Origin: Amycolatopsis coloradensis
GTDB taxonomy: Bacteria > Actinomycetota > Actinomycetes > Mycobacteriales > Pseudonocardiaceae
Reading direction: 5' to 3'
Assembly: GCF_001953865.1 (NCBI RefSeq)
Contig: NZ_MQUQ01000020.1
Coordinates: forward strand, 1 to 64,000
DNA: 64,000 bases
This document shows, in pieces, positions 33,635 to 41,855 of the stretch. The first letter of the stretch is position 1, and the number at the start of each line of letters is the position of its first letter. The notes beneath the pieces were generated by a model that had not been told where the DNA came from, did no database searches, and worked only from the letters and a program-made list of their open reading frames with translations. A program made the translations under genes and the position numbers.

Positions 33635-33746
33635 CGCCATGAGCCACGACCGGCATGGACGGCAAGATCAAAGAAGACCACCGGGTATCACGCGCGGGAG
33701 AATGAACATCCCCCGTGACCCGGCGACACCTCGAGGAGGCCTTCGG

Positions 33747-34055
33747 ATGGCTATGCGCCTCCAGCTCACGTCGGGTTTGCAGGTGCTGGAAGAATGGGCG
33801 ATCAACGCCCCGCAGGCTGATCGCAATGTTATCTACGAAGCCCTCTTCGCGGTAGCCGATGGATCCGCTTTTCTCATCTACGACATTTTCGGAGATGGCC
33901 GGGATCCGCATCAGTTCATCATTCTGGTGAAACACGACCTCGTCATCAGGATAGGGCTGCGGCGCACCGACTCCTCGTTCGAGATCGGCTATATCGGCGC
34001 GCTGGAGCAGGGCTCGCCCGCCGCGGTATGGGCCGAGGACTCCGACGGATCCTGA
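33747..34055 (+). CDS. 102-residue protein, unknown
   Basis: I chose the ATG at 33747 because GAGGAGG lies 7 bases upstream; the in-frame ATG at 33702 has its ribosome site only one base away. The protein has a central hydrophobic beta-like stretch (SAFLIYDIFGDGRDPHQFII) and ends in acidic residues. Codon use is less GC-rich at third positions than in the neighbours (GTT, ATT, AAT-type codons occur), hinting at a different origin. The small alpha/beta outline could fit a RelE-like toxin, but the key residues were not recognised. Unknown function. Confidence 0.55.
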   Translation: MAMRLQLTSGLQVLEEWAINAPQADRNVIYEALFAVADGSAFLIYDIFGDGRDPHQFIILVKHDLVIRIGLRRTDSSFEIGYIGALEQGSPAAVWAEDSDGS

Positions 34056-34132
34056 CCGGTACCGCCGAACGGCCCAGTCCTCGGCGCCGGTGCCGGCGGT
34101 CTTTCGCGGTAGTGGATCATGTGTTCCTCATC

Positions 34133-34161
34133 TTGACACCGTCCACTTCGGCGTGAAATTC
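34133..34161 (+). promoter_or_regulatory. possible promoter for the 34233 operon
   Basis: TTGACA at 34133-34138 is followed, at 17 bases spacing, by AAATTC in a locally AT-rich spacer before the next gene. The -35 box is good and the -10 box is weak. Confidence 0.3.
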
Positions 34162-34232
34162 TTCCGGTGTTTGCGAATATGGTAATTCTGCCGGTCGAAA
34201 ATTGCTTTTATCGAGGTCTGGAGGCTGGAAAA

Positions 34233-34781
34233 ATGTCGTCACCCGAATTCCCTGGACTCGACGTTTCCACGCGGGTACGCGCGCGTGACATTCAGATGGC
34301 CGGGGTCGCCGACGTCCGTCGCCGGGTGCTGATGATCTCCGGCGCGATCGACACCACCGACCACGACGTCTCCGTCAGCGTCAACCTGCCGGAGCCGGGC
34401 CGTTGGCAGGTGATCAAGTCCGAGACCAATCTGACCGACAAGACCTGGGTCGCGATGCAGGTCGTCACCGACGAGGACTCGACCTTCGTCAACGACGCCG
34501 AGACCCTGGTGCTTTCCCGCCAGTTCTCGAAGTCCTTCATGACGCCGGACCTTCGCCGCCTCACCTTCTACGACGGCGAGGTCCGCCCCGGCGAGGCCGT
34601 GCTGAAGGTGTACTCGCTGGACGCGGGCGGCCGGAAGCCGACCTATTCCTACTCCCGCTACAGCCCGATCGCGACCGACACGGTCGAGCAGTCCCAGCAG
34701 ACACTGGACGAGATGATCGTCAACGGGATGAGGCAGCGTCCCGTGATCGAGCTGATCGTCCCGGTGACCGTGATCGGCTGA
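34233..34781 (+). CDS. 182-residue protein, unknown
   Basis: The ATG at 34233 follows GGAGGCTGG, so the longer frame back to 34167 is not needed. The protein looks soluble and beta-rich, with an Arg-rich start (VSTRVRARDIQMAGVADVRR) and the stretches VSVSVNLPEPGRWQVIKSE and AVLKVYSLDAGGRKPTYSYS. No cysteine, signal peptide or membrane helix was seen. I do not recognise the family. It heads a tight block with the FAD oxidoreductase (8 bases later). A binding or self-protection role is possible, with no evidence beyond position. Confidence 0.7.
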   Translation: MSSPEFPGLDVSTRVRARDIQMAGVADVRRRVLMISGAIDTTDHDVSVSVNLPEPGRWQVIKSETNLTDKTWVAMQVVTDEDSTFVNDAETLVLSRQFSKSFMTPDLRRLTFYDGEVRPGEAVLKVYSLDAGGRKPTYSYSRYSPIATDTVEQSQQTLDEMIVNGMRQRPVIELIVPVTVIG

Positions 34782-34789
34782 GCACGCCG

Positions 34790-36109
34790 GTGATCACCTT
34801 CGTTCCGGAACCCCGTCTGCTCGAATCGCCGCGCGGCCGGGAGTGGCCGGTCCTGCCAGCCACCCGCCCGGCCACCACCCCCGAACCGCCACCCGGCGCC
34901 GACGTCGTCATCGTCGGCGCCGGCCCCGCCGGGCTCGCCGTCGCTTCCGCGCTGTGGCACCACGGCGTGCGCGACATCGTCGTCGTCGACCGCGACGGCC
35001 GCCCCTGCGGCCGCTTCTTCGACCGCGTCGACCTGCTCGGCCAGCGCGTACTGCGGTCGCCGTACGAACACCACCCCGGTGTCGAGGGCTACCGCGACTG
35101 CGAACTGCTGGACTTCGCCCGGCTGCACTGGTCGGTGCTGACCCCGGTGGAACGCCGGGAGGTCCGGATGGCGCAGGCCGGGCACCGCTCGGTCGTCCCC
35201 GTCGACGTCTTCGAGGCCTACTGCACGCATCTGGCCGCGAGTCATCACGTCACGGAACGGACCTGGCGCGGTTCGGTCCGTGAGGTGCTGCCGACGACGC
35301 AAGCCGTCACCGTGCGCGCCGACCGGTTCTCCGTCACCGCCCGCCACGCGGTGCTGTGCCTCGGCGAGGAGCGCCGGTCCGCACCGGACACCTGGTGGGG
35401 TGGCGGCTATCCGCCGCGTGGCGTGAGCTACTGGGACGAACCCGTTCCCAGCGGCGGGAAACGGCTCGCTGTCGTCGGCGCCGGCCTGACCGCCGCGCAT
35501 CTGATCGCCACCGGGCTCGCCCAAGGCCGCGAGGTGCGTTGGATCGTCCGTGAAGCGGGCGAGCGGTACCAATGCGCCGACGTCAACTCGTCGTTCTTCC
35601 GCCCCGAAGGCCGTGCCCGCTTCGACGGCGTGAGCTGGTCCGACCGGCTCGCGCTGATGGGCCGGTTCCGCCGCGCGTCGATCATGTTCGAGTTCCGGCC
35701 GATGCTCGAAGCGGCCGAAGCCGAAGGGCGGCTGGTCGTGCATCGCGGCAAGGCGATCGCGAAGGTGACGCCGGGCGTCGGCCTCCACCTCGAAGACGGC
35801 ACGACCGTCACGGCCGACCACGCCGTCCTGGCGCTGGGCACGACGCCGTCCATCGGCCACGGCCTGATGCCCGACGAGGCCGTCCTGGATCGTGGCGGCT
35901 GGCCCCGGCTGGACGAGCGCACGTTCGCCTACGTCGGCGCGCCGCGGGTCTTCGCCGTCGGCGCGGCCGCGGGGATGGCCCTGGGCCCGGCCGCGCGCAA
36001 CATCGACGGTCACCGCGTCGCCACCGCGCGGGTCGCGGCCGCCGTCGCCGAAAACCTGCGGCGGGACGCCCCGCTGCGGTCCGCGGGGAAGGACGTCGCC
36101 CGTGTCTGA
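34790..36109 (+). CDS. FAD/NAD(P)-dependent oxidoreductase
   Basis: This 439-residue protein starts at GTG 34790; the apparent frame extends far upstream but overlaps the preceding gene. A first Rossmann motif, VVIVGAGPAGLAVASAL, near residue 35 binds FAD. A second, LAVVGAGLTAAHLIATGL, near residue 225 would bind NAD(P). Near the end, FAVGAAAGMALGPAARNIDG closes the FAD site. The plan resembles flavin monooxygenases and thioredoxin-reductase-like enzymes with two dinucleotide folds. It could use flavin for hydroxylation or oxidation in the island; the substrate is unknown. The next gene overlaps its stop by 8 bases. Confidence 0.85.
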   Translation: MITFVPEPRLLESPRGREWPVLPATRPATTPEPPPGADVVIVGAGPAGLAVASALWHHGVRDIVVVDRDGRPCGRFFDRVDLLGQRVLRSPYEHHPGVEGYRDCELLDFARLHWSVLTPVERREVRMAQAGHRSVVPVDVFEAYCTHLAASHHVTERTWRGSVREVLPTTQAVTVRADRFSVTARHAVLCLGEERRSAPDTWWGGGYPPRGVSYWDEPVPSGGKRLAVVGAGLTAAHLIATGLAQGREVRWIVREAGERYQCADVNSSFFRPEGRARFDGVSWSDRLALMGRFRRASIMFEFRPMLEAAEAEGRLVVHRGKAIAKVTPGVGLHLEDGTTVTADHAVLALGTTPSIGHGLMPDEAVLDRGGWPRLDERTFAYVGAPRVFAVGAAAGMALGPAARNIDGHRVATARVAAAVAENLRRDAPLRSAGKDVARV

Positions 36110-36578
36110 GCCCTACGATTCCCGGTTCACCCTGCCCTCGATCGACGACGACCCGTCGACCGAGGCAGGCGTGATCCTGATGGGCTTGGACGCCGAGCGC
36201 CTGCTCGCCGGTGTCGGGCTCGCGCGGATCGCCGACGAGCCCGCACTGGTCGCGCTGGCCGTGGACCAGGCCAGGCACGAAGCGCTCGCCCTGGACACCG
36301 ACGCGCTGATCGAAGCCGGGATCACCCGCTGGCGCGCGGTGCGCCCGCTGATCGCGGCAGTTCCGGAGGTGACCGTGGCCGGTGCCCTGCGTAAAGAATG
36401 GGAACAGACCACCGCGAGGGTCATCGCCACGGTGACCGGGCTGGGGCCGGCTTCGGTCGCCTGCCTCGCGGCCTGCTGGCTGCGCCGCGACGACGTCGAC
36501 AGGTTCGCCGAACACGGGCGGCCGCCGGAAAAGGGGAGTGTTTCACGCGATGTCCTATCTCGGGTCTTTGCCGACTGA
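36102..36578 (+). CDS. 158-residue helical protein, unknown
   Basis: GTG at 36102 overlaps the FAD oxidoreductase stop by 8 bases. The protein is mostly alpha-helical and Ala-rich (ADEPALVALAVDQARHEALA, VIATVTGLGPASVACLAACW), with a short acidic N-terminus (FTLPSIDDDPSTEAG). No motif of a known enzyme was recognised. The CMD gene begins inside its last 30 bases. Its place between a flavoprotein and an AhpD-like protein suggests a partner role in redox chemistry. Confidence 0.65.
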   Translation: MSEPYDSRFTLPSIDDDPSTEAGVILMGLDAERLLAGVGLARIADEPALVALAVDQARHEALALDTDALIEAGITRWRAVRPLIAAVPEVTVAGALRKEWEQTTARVIATVTGLGPASVACLAACWLRRDDVDRFAEHGRPPEKGSVSRDVLSRVFAD

Positions 36579-37095
36579 CGCCACGTTGCTGCAGGTCTTC
36601 CAGAAGTTCCCCGCGCATGCGTCGAAACTGCTGGACTTCCACGAACTGATCATGCGGGCGCCGTCGGCGTTCGGCGCGGGGGAACGGGAACTGATCGCCG
36701 CGTACGTCTCCGGCGTCAACGATTGCCGGTACTGCCACGGGGTCCACACCGTCACCGCGGAGACTTTCGGTGTGCCGGAAGGACTTCTGGCCGCCGCACT
36801 GGCCGATCTGGACTCCTCGCCCGTGGACGTCCGGATGAAGCCCGTGCTGGCCTACGTGGGCAAGCTGACGCGGACGCCGTCGAAAGTGACCGACGCCGAC
36901 GCCGAAGCCGTGTTCGCGGCGGGCTGGGACGAGGCCGCGCTGCACGACGCCGTCCTCGTCTGCGCTCTGTTCAACTTCATGAACCGGATGGTCGAGGGGC
37001 TCGGGATCCGCGCCGACGCCGCGTACGCGAAGACCTCGGGCGTGCGGCTGAAGGAGGGCGGGTACGCGGGTCTGGCGAGGCTGCTGGCCTCCTGA
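36550..37095 (+). CDS. CMD-domain (AhpD-like) peroxidase-related protein
   Basis: This 181-residue protein carries GVNDCRYCHGVHTVTAETFG near residues 56-75, giving CxxC-H as in peroxidase-related CMD proteins. LLDFHELIMRAPSAFGAGER is the usual opening for this group. ATG 36550 is preferred over GTG 36538 because AAGGGGAG abuts the GTG. It is the second CMD protein of the island (the other is 22892-23848). It may handle peroxide or reduce a pathway disulfide. It ends the operon; a 284-base spacer follows. Confidence 0.82.
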   Translation: MSYLGSLPTDATLLQVFQKFPAHASKLLDFHELIMRAPSAFGAGERELIAAYVSGVNDCRYCHGVHTVTAETFGVPEGLLAAALADLDSSPVDVRMKPVLAYVGKLTRTPSKVTDADAEAVFAAGWDEAALHDAVLVCALFNFMNRMVEGLGIRADAAYAKTSGVRLKEGGYAGLARLLAS

Positions 37096-37178
37096 TCGGG
37101 CGCGGGCATGACTAAGCCATTCGTGTCTGTGTTCGTCCATTTGGGCACTGTCGGTCACCGTCGCCCGTTAGGTGGGTT

Positions 37179-37197
37179 CAGTCACTTTCCGTGACTG
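37179..37197. promoter_or_regulatory. inverted repeat upstream of the precursor-like gene
   Basis: CAGTCAC and GTGACTG form a perfect 7-base dyad with a 5-base spacer, 180 bases before the ATG of the Cys-rich peptide gene. CGGAAAGTCAC, related to its inner part, recurs near 37640 before the response regulator. It could be an operator. No other clear feature was seen in the 37096-37379 spacer. Confidence 0.35.
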
Positions 37198-37379
37198 GAT
37201 TGCCTGCCTGTTACTCCACCCGATGGTCATGATCGCGGAAGTGGAGCAGTCCAGGAGAACCTTCTGGTGTAGGCGAAAAGCCCACTTTCGCGATGATTCC
37301 TGGCACTGGCCGCTCCCGGCCCCGGGAAGCACGCTTTCCTCATCGAAGGAAATCCACCGGAACGCCTGGGAGCCACTCG

Positions 37380-37571
37380 ATGAAGAACGCTGTGACCGAC
37401 AACGTCCGCTCGCTCTTCGCCATCCGAGGAATCGACACCGACTCCGCCGGGAGCCGGGTCGACCTGGTGATCGATCATTTCGACAACGGGACGAACCGGC
37501 CGGGCGGGCAGGTCTTCGACTGCTTCACCGGCGCCTGTTGCACCGCTCCGCCCCTGGCTGAGGCGAGCTGA
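37380..37571 (+). CDS. candidate RiPP precursor peptide with Cys/Thr-rich C-terminus
   Basis: This 63-residue peptide has GGGAG seven bases before the ATG. The N-terminal 47 residues look like a leader: charged, with RVDLVIDHFDNG and then a Gly pair (RPGGQVFD). The last 16 residues, CFTGACCTAPPLAEAS, hold all three cysteines (48, 53, 54) plus Thr50, Thr55 and Ser63. Those are the residues a ThiF-YcaO cyclodehydratase could turn into azolines and a SagB oxidase into azoles. Both enzymes are encoded in the island, though 25 kb away. A strong hairpin follows. Cleavage after the Gly pair or before Cys48 are both possible. Peptide translation is likely; the precursor role is inferred. Confidence 0.65.
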   Translation: MKNAVTDNVRSLFAIRGIDTDSAGSRVDLVIDHFDNGTNRPGGQVFDCFTGACCTAPPLAEAS

Positions 37572-37585
37572 GAACACCCCCGCCT

Positions 37586-37618
37586 GCCGCCACTCGCACC
37601 CCGAACGCGAGTGGCGGC
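37586..37618 (+). terminator. hairpin after the precursor-like gene
   Basis: A 12-base perfect stem, GCCGCCACTCGC with GCGAGTGGCGGC, has a 9-base loop and begins 15 bases after the stop. It isolates the peptide gene as a single-gene transcript, as is common for highly expressed precursor genes. Confidence 0.7.
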
Positions 37619-37802
37619 GGCCGCGCGCGCCGGGCTGGCGACGGAAAGTCACCGACCGACTGCTGAATTCGTAGCCAGATGACACTTTTGCCCTAGCGCC
37701 GCCGAAGTGGACCAAGCGAACTCACCACCCGAACGGTGGAACGCGTTTCGCCCGAGCGTGTTTATCTTGGGGCCACGGGGGCGTGCATGGAGGGGCGGCG
37801 CG

Positions 37803-38411
37803 ATGGTGATCCGAGTTCTCGTGGCCGAAGACATGCACATCGTCAGGGGCGCGCTCGTGGCGCTCCTGCGGTTGGAGCCGGACATCGAAGTGGTGTCCGA
37901 AGTGGCGTCCGGTGACGAGATCCTCGCCGCCGCGCGGACTTCGCGTACCCAGGTCGCGGTCATCGACATCGATCTCCCCGGCAAGGACGGGCTCACCGCG
38001 GCCACCGAACTCCACGAGCAGCTGCCCGAGGTCAGAACGCTGATCTTGACCAGTCTCGGCAGGCCCGGCACGCTCCGCCGGGCCTTGGCGGCCAAAGTGA
38101 ACGGGTTCCTGTTGAAGGACGCCCCCGCGGAGAAGCTCGCCAACGCCGTACGCGGCGTCGCGGCCGGACGGCGGATGGTCGACGGCGACCTGGCGCTCGC
38201 CGCCTGGGACACCGTGGAATGCCCGCTGACCCCGCGCGAGATCGACGTCCTGCGGTTGACCGCGGAAGGCCGCGACACCCTGGAGGTCGCGGCGAAGGCC
38301 TTTCTCTCCACCGGAACCGTGCGCAACTACCTGACCACGATCGTTTCGAAGCTCAACGCGCGCAACCGGGTCGACGCGATCCGCATCGCCAAAGAGTCCG
38401 GCTGGATCTAG
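37803..38411 (+). CDS. NarL/LuxR-type response regulator (copy A)
   Basis: This 202-residue regulator has a receiver domain with the acidic pair E9-D10 and phosphorylation site D55 (VAVIDIDLPGKDG). The LuxR-type helix-turn-helix follows (LTPREIDVLRLTAEGRDTLE, GTVRNYLTTIVSKLNARNRV). GGAGGGG precedes the ATG at 37803. It is convergent with the double histidine kinase 32 bases away, its probable partner. Two near-identical paralogues are at 43566-44171 and 46879-47484. Confidence 0.9.
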   Translation: MVIRVLVAEDMHIVRGALVALLRLEPDIEVVSEVASGDEILAAARTSRTQVAVIDIDLPGKDGLTAATELHEQLPEVRTLILTSLGRPGTLRRALAAKVNGFLLKDAPAEKLANAVRGVAAGRRMVDGDLALAAWDTVECPLTPREIDVLRLTAEGRDTLEVAAKAFLSTGTVRNYLTTIVSKLNARNRVDAIRIAKESGWI

Positions 38412-38442
38412 ACCCGCGGTCCTTCACGGACTTGGGAAGGGT

Positions 38443-40794
38443 CTAGACCGGCACCACCGCGCGCAGCCGGAACCGCCCGTCGGCCTCGACGCCGGCGGTC
38501 AGCTCACCGCCGAGTCCGGCGACGCGGTCGGACATGTTCGTGATGCCACTGCCCGCGGCCTCGACCCGCACCGGCTTCTCCGTCTTCGGCCGCCCGTTTT
38601 CGACACCGTCGTTGACGATGTCCAGTGAGACGCCGTCGCCGATCCGCCGCACGGCGATCTCACAGCGTTCGACCTTGCTGTGCCGCAACACATTCGTGAC
38701 GCCCTCGCGCAGCACCACGGCCAGCACCGTGCGCACCGTCGACGGCAGGTCCTCGTGCTCGATCTCCAGCCGCACCTGGACGTCGGCGGCCACCAGCACC
38801 GCCTGCGCGGACCGGGACTCCTGGTCCAGCGACAGTTCCCGGTAGCCGCTCGCCACCGAGCGGACGTCGGTCAGTGCCTGCCGCGTCAGGCCGAGGATCT
38901 CCAGCAGCTCGTCGGAGGCCCGCTTCGTGTCGATGTCCATGATCCGGCTGGTCAGCTCGCTCTTCAGCGCGATCGCCGAAAGGCTCATCCCCAGCAGGTC
39001 GTGCAGGTCGCGGGCGAAGCGCAGCCGCTCCTCCGCGACCGCGACCTCGGCGAGCCGCTTCCTGGTCTCGCCCAGTTCGGTCACCAGCCGGATCAGCCAG
39101 ATCAGCCCGAAGACCATCAGCCCGGTGTTCAGGATGGACGCGAAACTGTAGAAGCCGCCGAGGAAGTCGGTGCCGTACTCGATCCGGATCAGCACCACGC
39201 CGACGGCGGTCGCGGCGAACGCCGTCCATCCCGCCAGTGGCGGCAGCACCAGCAGCGCGGTGCCGGCGAACAGGCTGGGCAGGCTCACCCAGGTGCTCCC
39301 GAGCGGGATCAGCGGCAGGAAGATCAGGCAGGCCTGGACGAACAGCAGCGCGTAGCTCTGCCGTGAGCGCAGCCGGACGTTCGGCCTGGCGAAATAGGAC
39401 AGTTGTAGCGTGATCAGCGCGGTGAGGTAGCCGACGGTGAACACGACGTACCAGGTGTCCTCGGTCAGCGCGGTCCAGAAGTCGTGCCCGGTCAGCATGA
39501 AGGCCCGGGTCAGCGCGGAGAGACCGAAGAGGATGAAGACCACCGTCAGCGTCCACTGGACGTTCCTGGCCTCGATCCGGGACCAGTGGCCGGGTTCCTG
39601 GGCCAGCGCCGTCTCGGTGGGCTCGACCTGGTCGGGCACCGGGAGTTCGGCGCGCAGCCGCCACCGGCCCGCCGCGTCGGGGCCGGCGCCGAGCGTTCCG
39701 CCGTGCCCGGAGACCTCTCCGGTCACCGCCCGCAGGCTCTCGGCCGTTTCCTCCGGGACGTCTTCGTGTGCCGTCCCGTCGTGGACGATCTCCAGCGTGA
39801 CCCGGCCCTCGCTCTCGCGCACGGTGATCTCGCAGTGCTCGACGCCGGTGTAGCGGAGCACGTTCGTGACGCCCTCCCGCAGCACCTTCGCCAGCAGCGT
39901 CCGCAGCTTCACCGGCAGTTCGACCTGTTCCAGGTCGACCCGCACCGCGACGTTCGACGCCGAGAGCAGCGAGATCGCGGTCCGTGATTCCTTGTCGAGC
40001 GACAGCTCCCGGTAACCCCTGGCCACCGAGCGCACGTCGGACAGCGTCCGCTGGGCGATCCCGGTGATCTCGGCGAGTTCTTCGCGGGCCCGGTCCAGCG
40101 ACTTGCGCAGCAGCCGGTGCACCAGCTCACCCTTGAGCGCGATCGCGGAAAGGCTGAGGCCGAGCAGATCGTGCAGGTCCCGCGCGAACGCCAGCCGCTG
40201 CTCGGCCACGGCGCGCCTCGCCAGTTCGGTCCTGGCCTGGTGCAGTTCGGTCACCAGCCGCGCGAGCCAGGTCAGCAGGTACACGACCAGCGCGTAGAAG
40301 AACGCGCTGATGCTGTCGAACACCGCGCCGAGCCAAGTGTCGTCGTAGGTCCACAGGATCCACGTCGTGCTCGCCATGAACACGGTGAACACCGTCCAGC
40401 CCGTCCGCGGCCGGAAGATCAGCAGCGCACTGCCTGCCGCGAGGGTGGTCAGTGAGCTCAGCGCCGCCTCGAAGTGCAGGGTCGGCAGGTAGGCCAGGCA
40501 GGCCTGGACCACCAGCATGCCCTTCGCGAGCTTCGTGTCCAGCCGGACCGCCGGACGGCTGAAGAACAGCAGCTGGATCGCCAGCACGGGCCCGACGTAC
40601 AGCACCGCCAGCAGCCCGTGCCAGAAGTCCACCCCCGGCCGCAGCAGCACCGCGAGGAGTCCGAACAGACAGGAGTTGACGAAGACGACGGTGATGATCA
40701 GCCCGGCGAGGAACAGTGCGCGCCGGGGGCGCCGATCGATCCCGGCGGTCCCCAGAGGTTCGGCGGTCACCGCGAGCTGTTCCGGCACAGGCAC
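38443..40794 (-). CDS. tandem-fused double sensor histidine kinase
   Basis: One 783-residue chain contains two complete NarX/DesK-like sensor kinases. Each half has several membrane helices and then a HisKA_3 box: FARDLHDLLGLSLSAIALK with H208, and FARDLHDLLGMSLSAIALK with H598. The N-boxes are REGVTNVLRY (N311) and REGVTNVLRH (N701). Corresponding residues are exactly 390 apart, so the gene arose by duplication of a whole kinase. The second half has a G-box, GSGITNMSDR (748-757); in the first half that segment is missing and the end reads VSGHGGTLGAG, so its ATP lid is degenerate. The first unit may not bind ATP normally. It likely pairs with the nearby response regulators. Confidence 0.88.
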   Translation of the reverse strand: MPVPEQLAVTAEPLGTAGIDRRPRRALFLAGLIITVVFVNSCLFGLLAVLLRPGVDFWHGLLAVLYVGPVLAIQLLFFSRPAVRLDTKLAKGMLVVQACLAYLPTLHFEAALSSLTTLAAGSALLIFRPRTGWTVFTVFMASTTWILWTYDDTWLGAVFDSISAFFYALVVYLLTWLARLVTELHQARTELARRAVAEQRLAFARDLHDLLGLSLSAIALKGELVHRLLRKSLDRAREELAEITGIAQRTLSDVRSVARGYRELSLDKESRTAISLLSASNVAVRVDLEQVELPVKLRTLLAKVLREGVTNVLRYTGVEHCEITVRESEGRVTLEIVHDGTAHEDVPEETAESLRAVTGEVSGHGGTLGAGPDAAGRWRLRAELPVPDQVEPTETALAQEPGHWSRIEARNVQWTLTVVFILFGLSALTRAFMLTGHDFWTALTEDTWYVVFTVGYLTALITLQLSYFARPNVRLRSRQSYALLFVQACLIFLPLIPLGSTWVSLPSLFAGTALLVLPPLAGWTAFAATAVGVVLIRIEYGTDFLGGFYSFASILNTGLMVFGLIWLIRLVTELGETRKRLAEVAVAEERLRFARDLHDLLGMSLSAIALKSELTSRIMDIDTKRASDELLEILGLTRQALTDVRSVASGYRELSLDQESRSAQAVLVAADVQVRLEIEHEDLPSTVRTVLAVVLREGVTNVLRHSKVERCEIAVRRIGDGVSLDIVNDGVENGRPKTEKPVRVEAAGSGITNMSDRVAGLGGELTAGVEADGRFRLRAVVPV

Positions 40795-41161
40795 CCCAGT
40801 GGTAACAGGAGACGTCTTACTCTTCGTCGTGCTTCGCCCTCACGACGGCCGAGGGCGGGCGCCGCACGACCTTCCATCGCGGTGTATTCGGATCCTAACC
40901 CATGCCCGTTACCCCGGTTGATCGTTCAGGGTAAGGGAGAACGACAAACAGGAAGACGTTTTCCCGGCCGAGGCCAGGGAAAGTCCCGCCGGTCACCCGG
41001 CCGGGTGTGGGACGTTCGCACCCTGCGAACGGTCGCGGAACACGCCACGATGGAAGAGATGAGGATCCACTGTGTACCGAACAGCGTGAACGGGTCCCCG
41101 GGTACGCCACGCCGGGCGGCCTGTCGCGGCGGGAGCGGGCCGGTGGCCTTAAGCTCGGCGC
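40795..41161. other. intergenic region, no gene seen
   Basis: These 367 bases separate the divergent kinase and threonylcarbamoyl-AMP synthase genes. The open frames crossing it lack ribosome sites and read as shadow protein. Presumably it holds two promoters; no motif can be defended. Confidence 0.5.
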
Positions 41162-41782
41162 ATGGCCAGGTATTTCGACGTACATCCGGAAAATCCGCAA
41201 CGGCGCGCGATCGGACAGGTCGTCGACATCCTGCGCGAGGACGGACTGATCGCGTACCCGACGGACTCCTGCTTCGCGCTGGGCTGCCAGCTGGGGAACA
41301 AGGACGGCATCGACCGCATCCGGAGCATCCGCAAGCTCGACGACCGCCACCACTTCACCCTGGTGTGCCAGGACTTCGCCCAGCTGGGCCAGTTCGTGCA
41401 CATCGACAACACGGTGTTCCGGGCGATCAAGGCGTCCACGCCGGGCAGTTACACGTTCATCCTCCCGGCGACCAAGGAGGTTCCGCGCCGCCTGCTGCAC
41501 GCCAAGAAGAAGACCGTCGGCGTGCGCATCCCGGACCACGTGGTCACCCAGGCACTGCTGGGGGAACTCGGCGAACCGCTGCTGTCGAGCACGCTGCTGC
41601 TGCCCGACCAGGAGGAGCCGATGACCCAGGGCTGGGACATCAAGGAGCGGCTGGAGCACGTGGTGGACGCGGTGATCGACTCCGGCGAGTGCGGGGTCGA
41701 ACCCACCACGGTCATCGATTTCTCGGCGGGGGAACCGGAGATCGTGCGGCGCGGCGCCGGCGACACCGTACGCTTCGAATAG
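41162..41782 (+). CDS. L-threonylcarbamoyladenylate synthase family (YciO/Sua5/YrdC)
   Basis: This 206-residue single-domain protein has the family opening GLIAYPTDSCFALGCQLGNK and KLDDRHHFTLVCQDFAQLGQ, followed by STPGSYTFILPATKEVPRRL. The length fits the YciO subgroup. YrdC/Sua5 makes threonylcarbamoyl-AMP for the t6A base of tRNA; YciO has a related but less clear role. No strong ribosome site precedes the ATG, so the transcript may be nearly leaderless. It is a housekeeping-type gene inside the regulatory flank. Confidence 0.85.
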   Translation: MARYFDVHPENPQRRAIGQVVDILREDGLIAYPTDSCFALGCQLGNKDGIDRIRSIRKLDDRHHFTLVCQDFAQLGQFVHIDNTVFRAIKASTPGSYTFILPATKEVPRRLLHAKKKTVGVRIPDHVVTQALLGELGEPLLSSTLLLPDQEEPMTQGWDIKERLEHVVDAVIDSGECGVEPTTVIDFSAGEPEIVRRGAGDTVRFE

Positions 41783-41790
41783 CGCGATTC

Positions 41791-41838
41791 GGCACCTGCT
41801 CGCGATCGTCGCGTGCGCATCCATCGCAAGCAGGTGCC
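41791..41838. terminator. bidirectional hairpin between the YciO-like and HxlR genes
   Basis: GGCACCTGCT and AGCAGGTGCC pair perfectly, and an inner GCGAT/ATCGC continues the stem after one mismatch. It lies between two convergent genes, just 8 bases after one stop and 18 bases before the other. Confidence 0.65.
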
Positions 41839-41855
41839 TAATGGCGGGCTGCTTC

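Noticed and set aside
34403..34789. N-terminal extension of the FAD oxidoreductase frame
   Set aside because: It lies in the wrong frame over the 182-residue gene and reads as Arg-rich shadow protein; GTG 34790 precedes the Rossmann domain.
38443..40794. Two separate kinase genes split by a sequencing error
   Set aside because: The frame is continuous with a natural linker near residues 385-410, and the halves differ enough to be an old fusion, not an assembly duplication. An error cannot be excluded absolutely.
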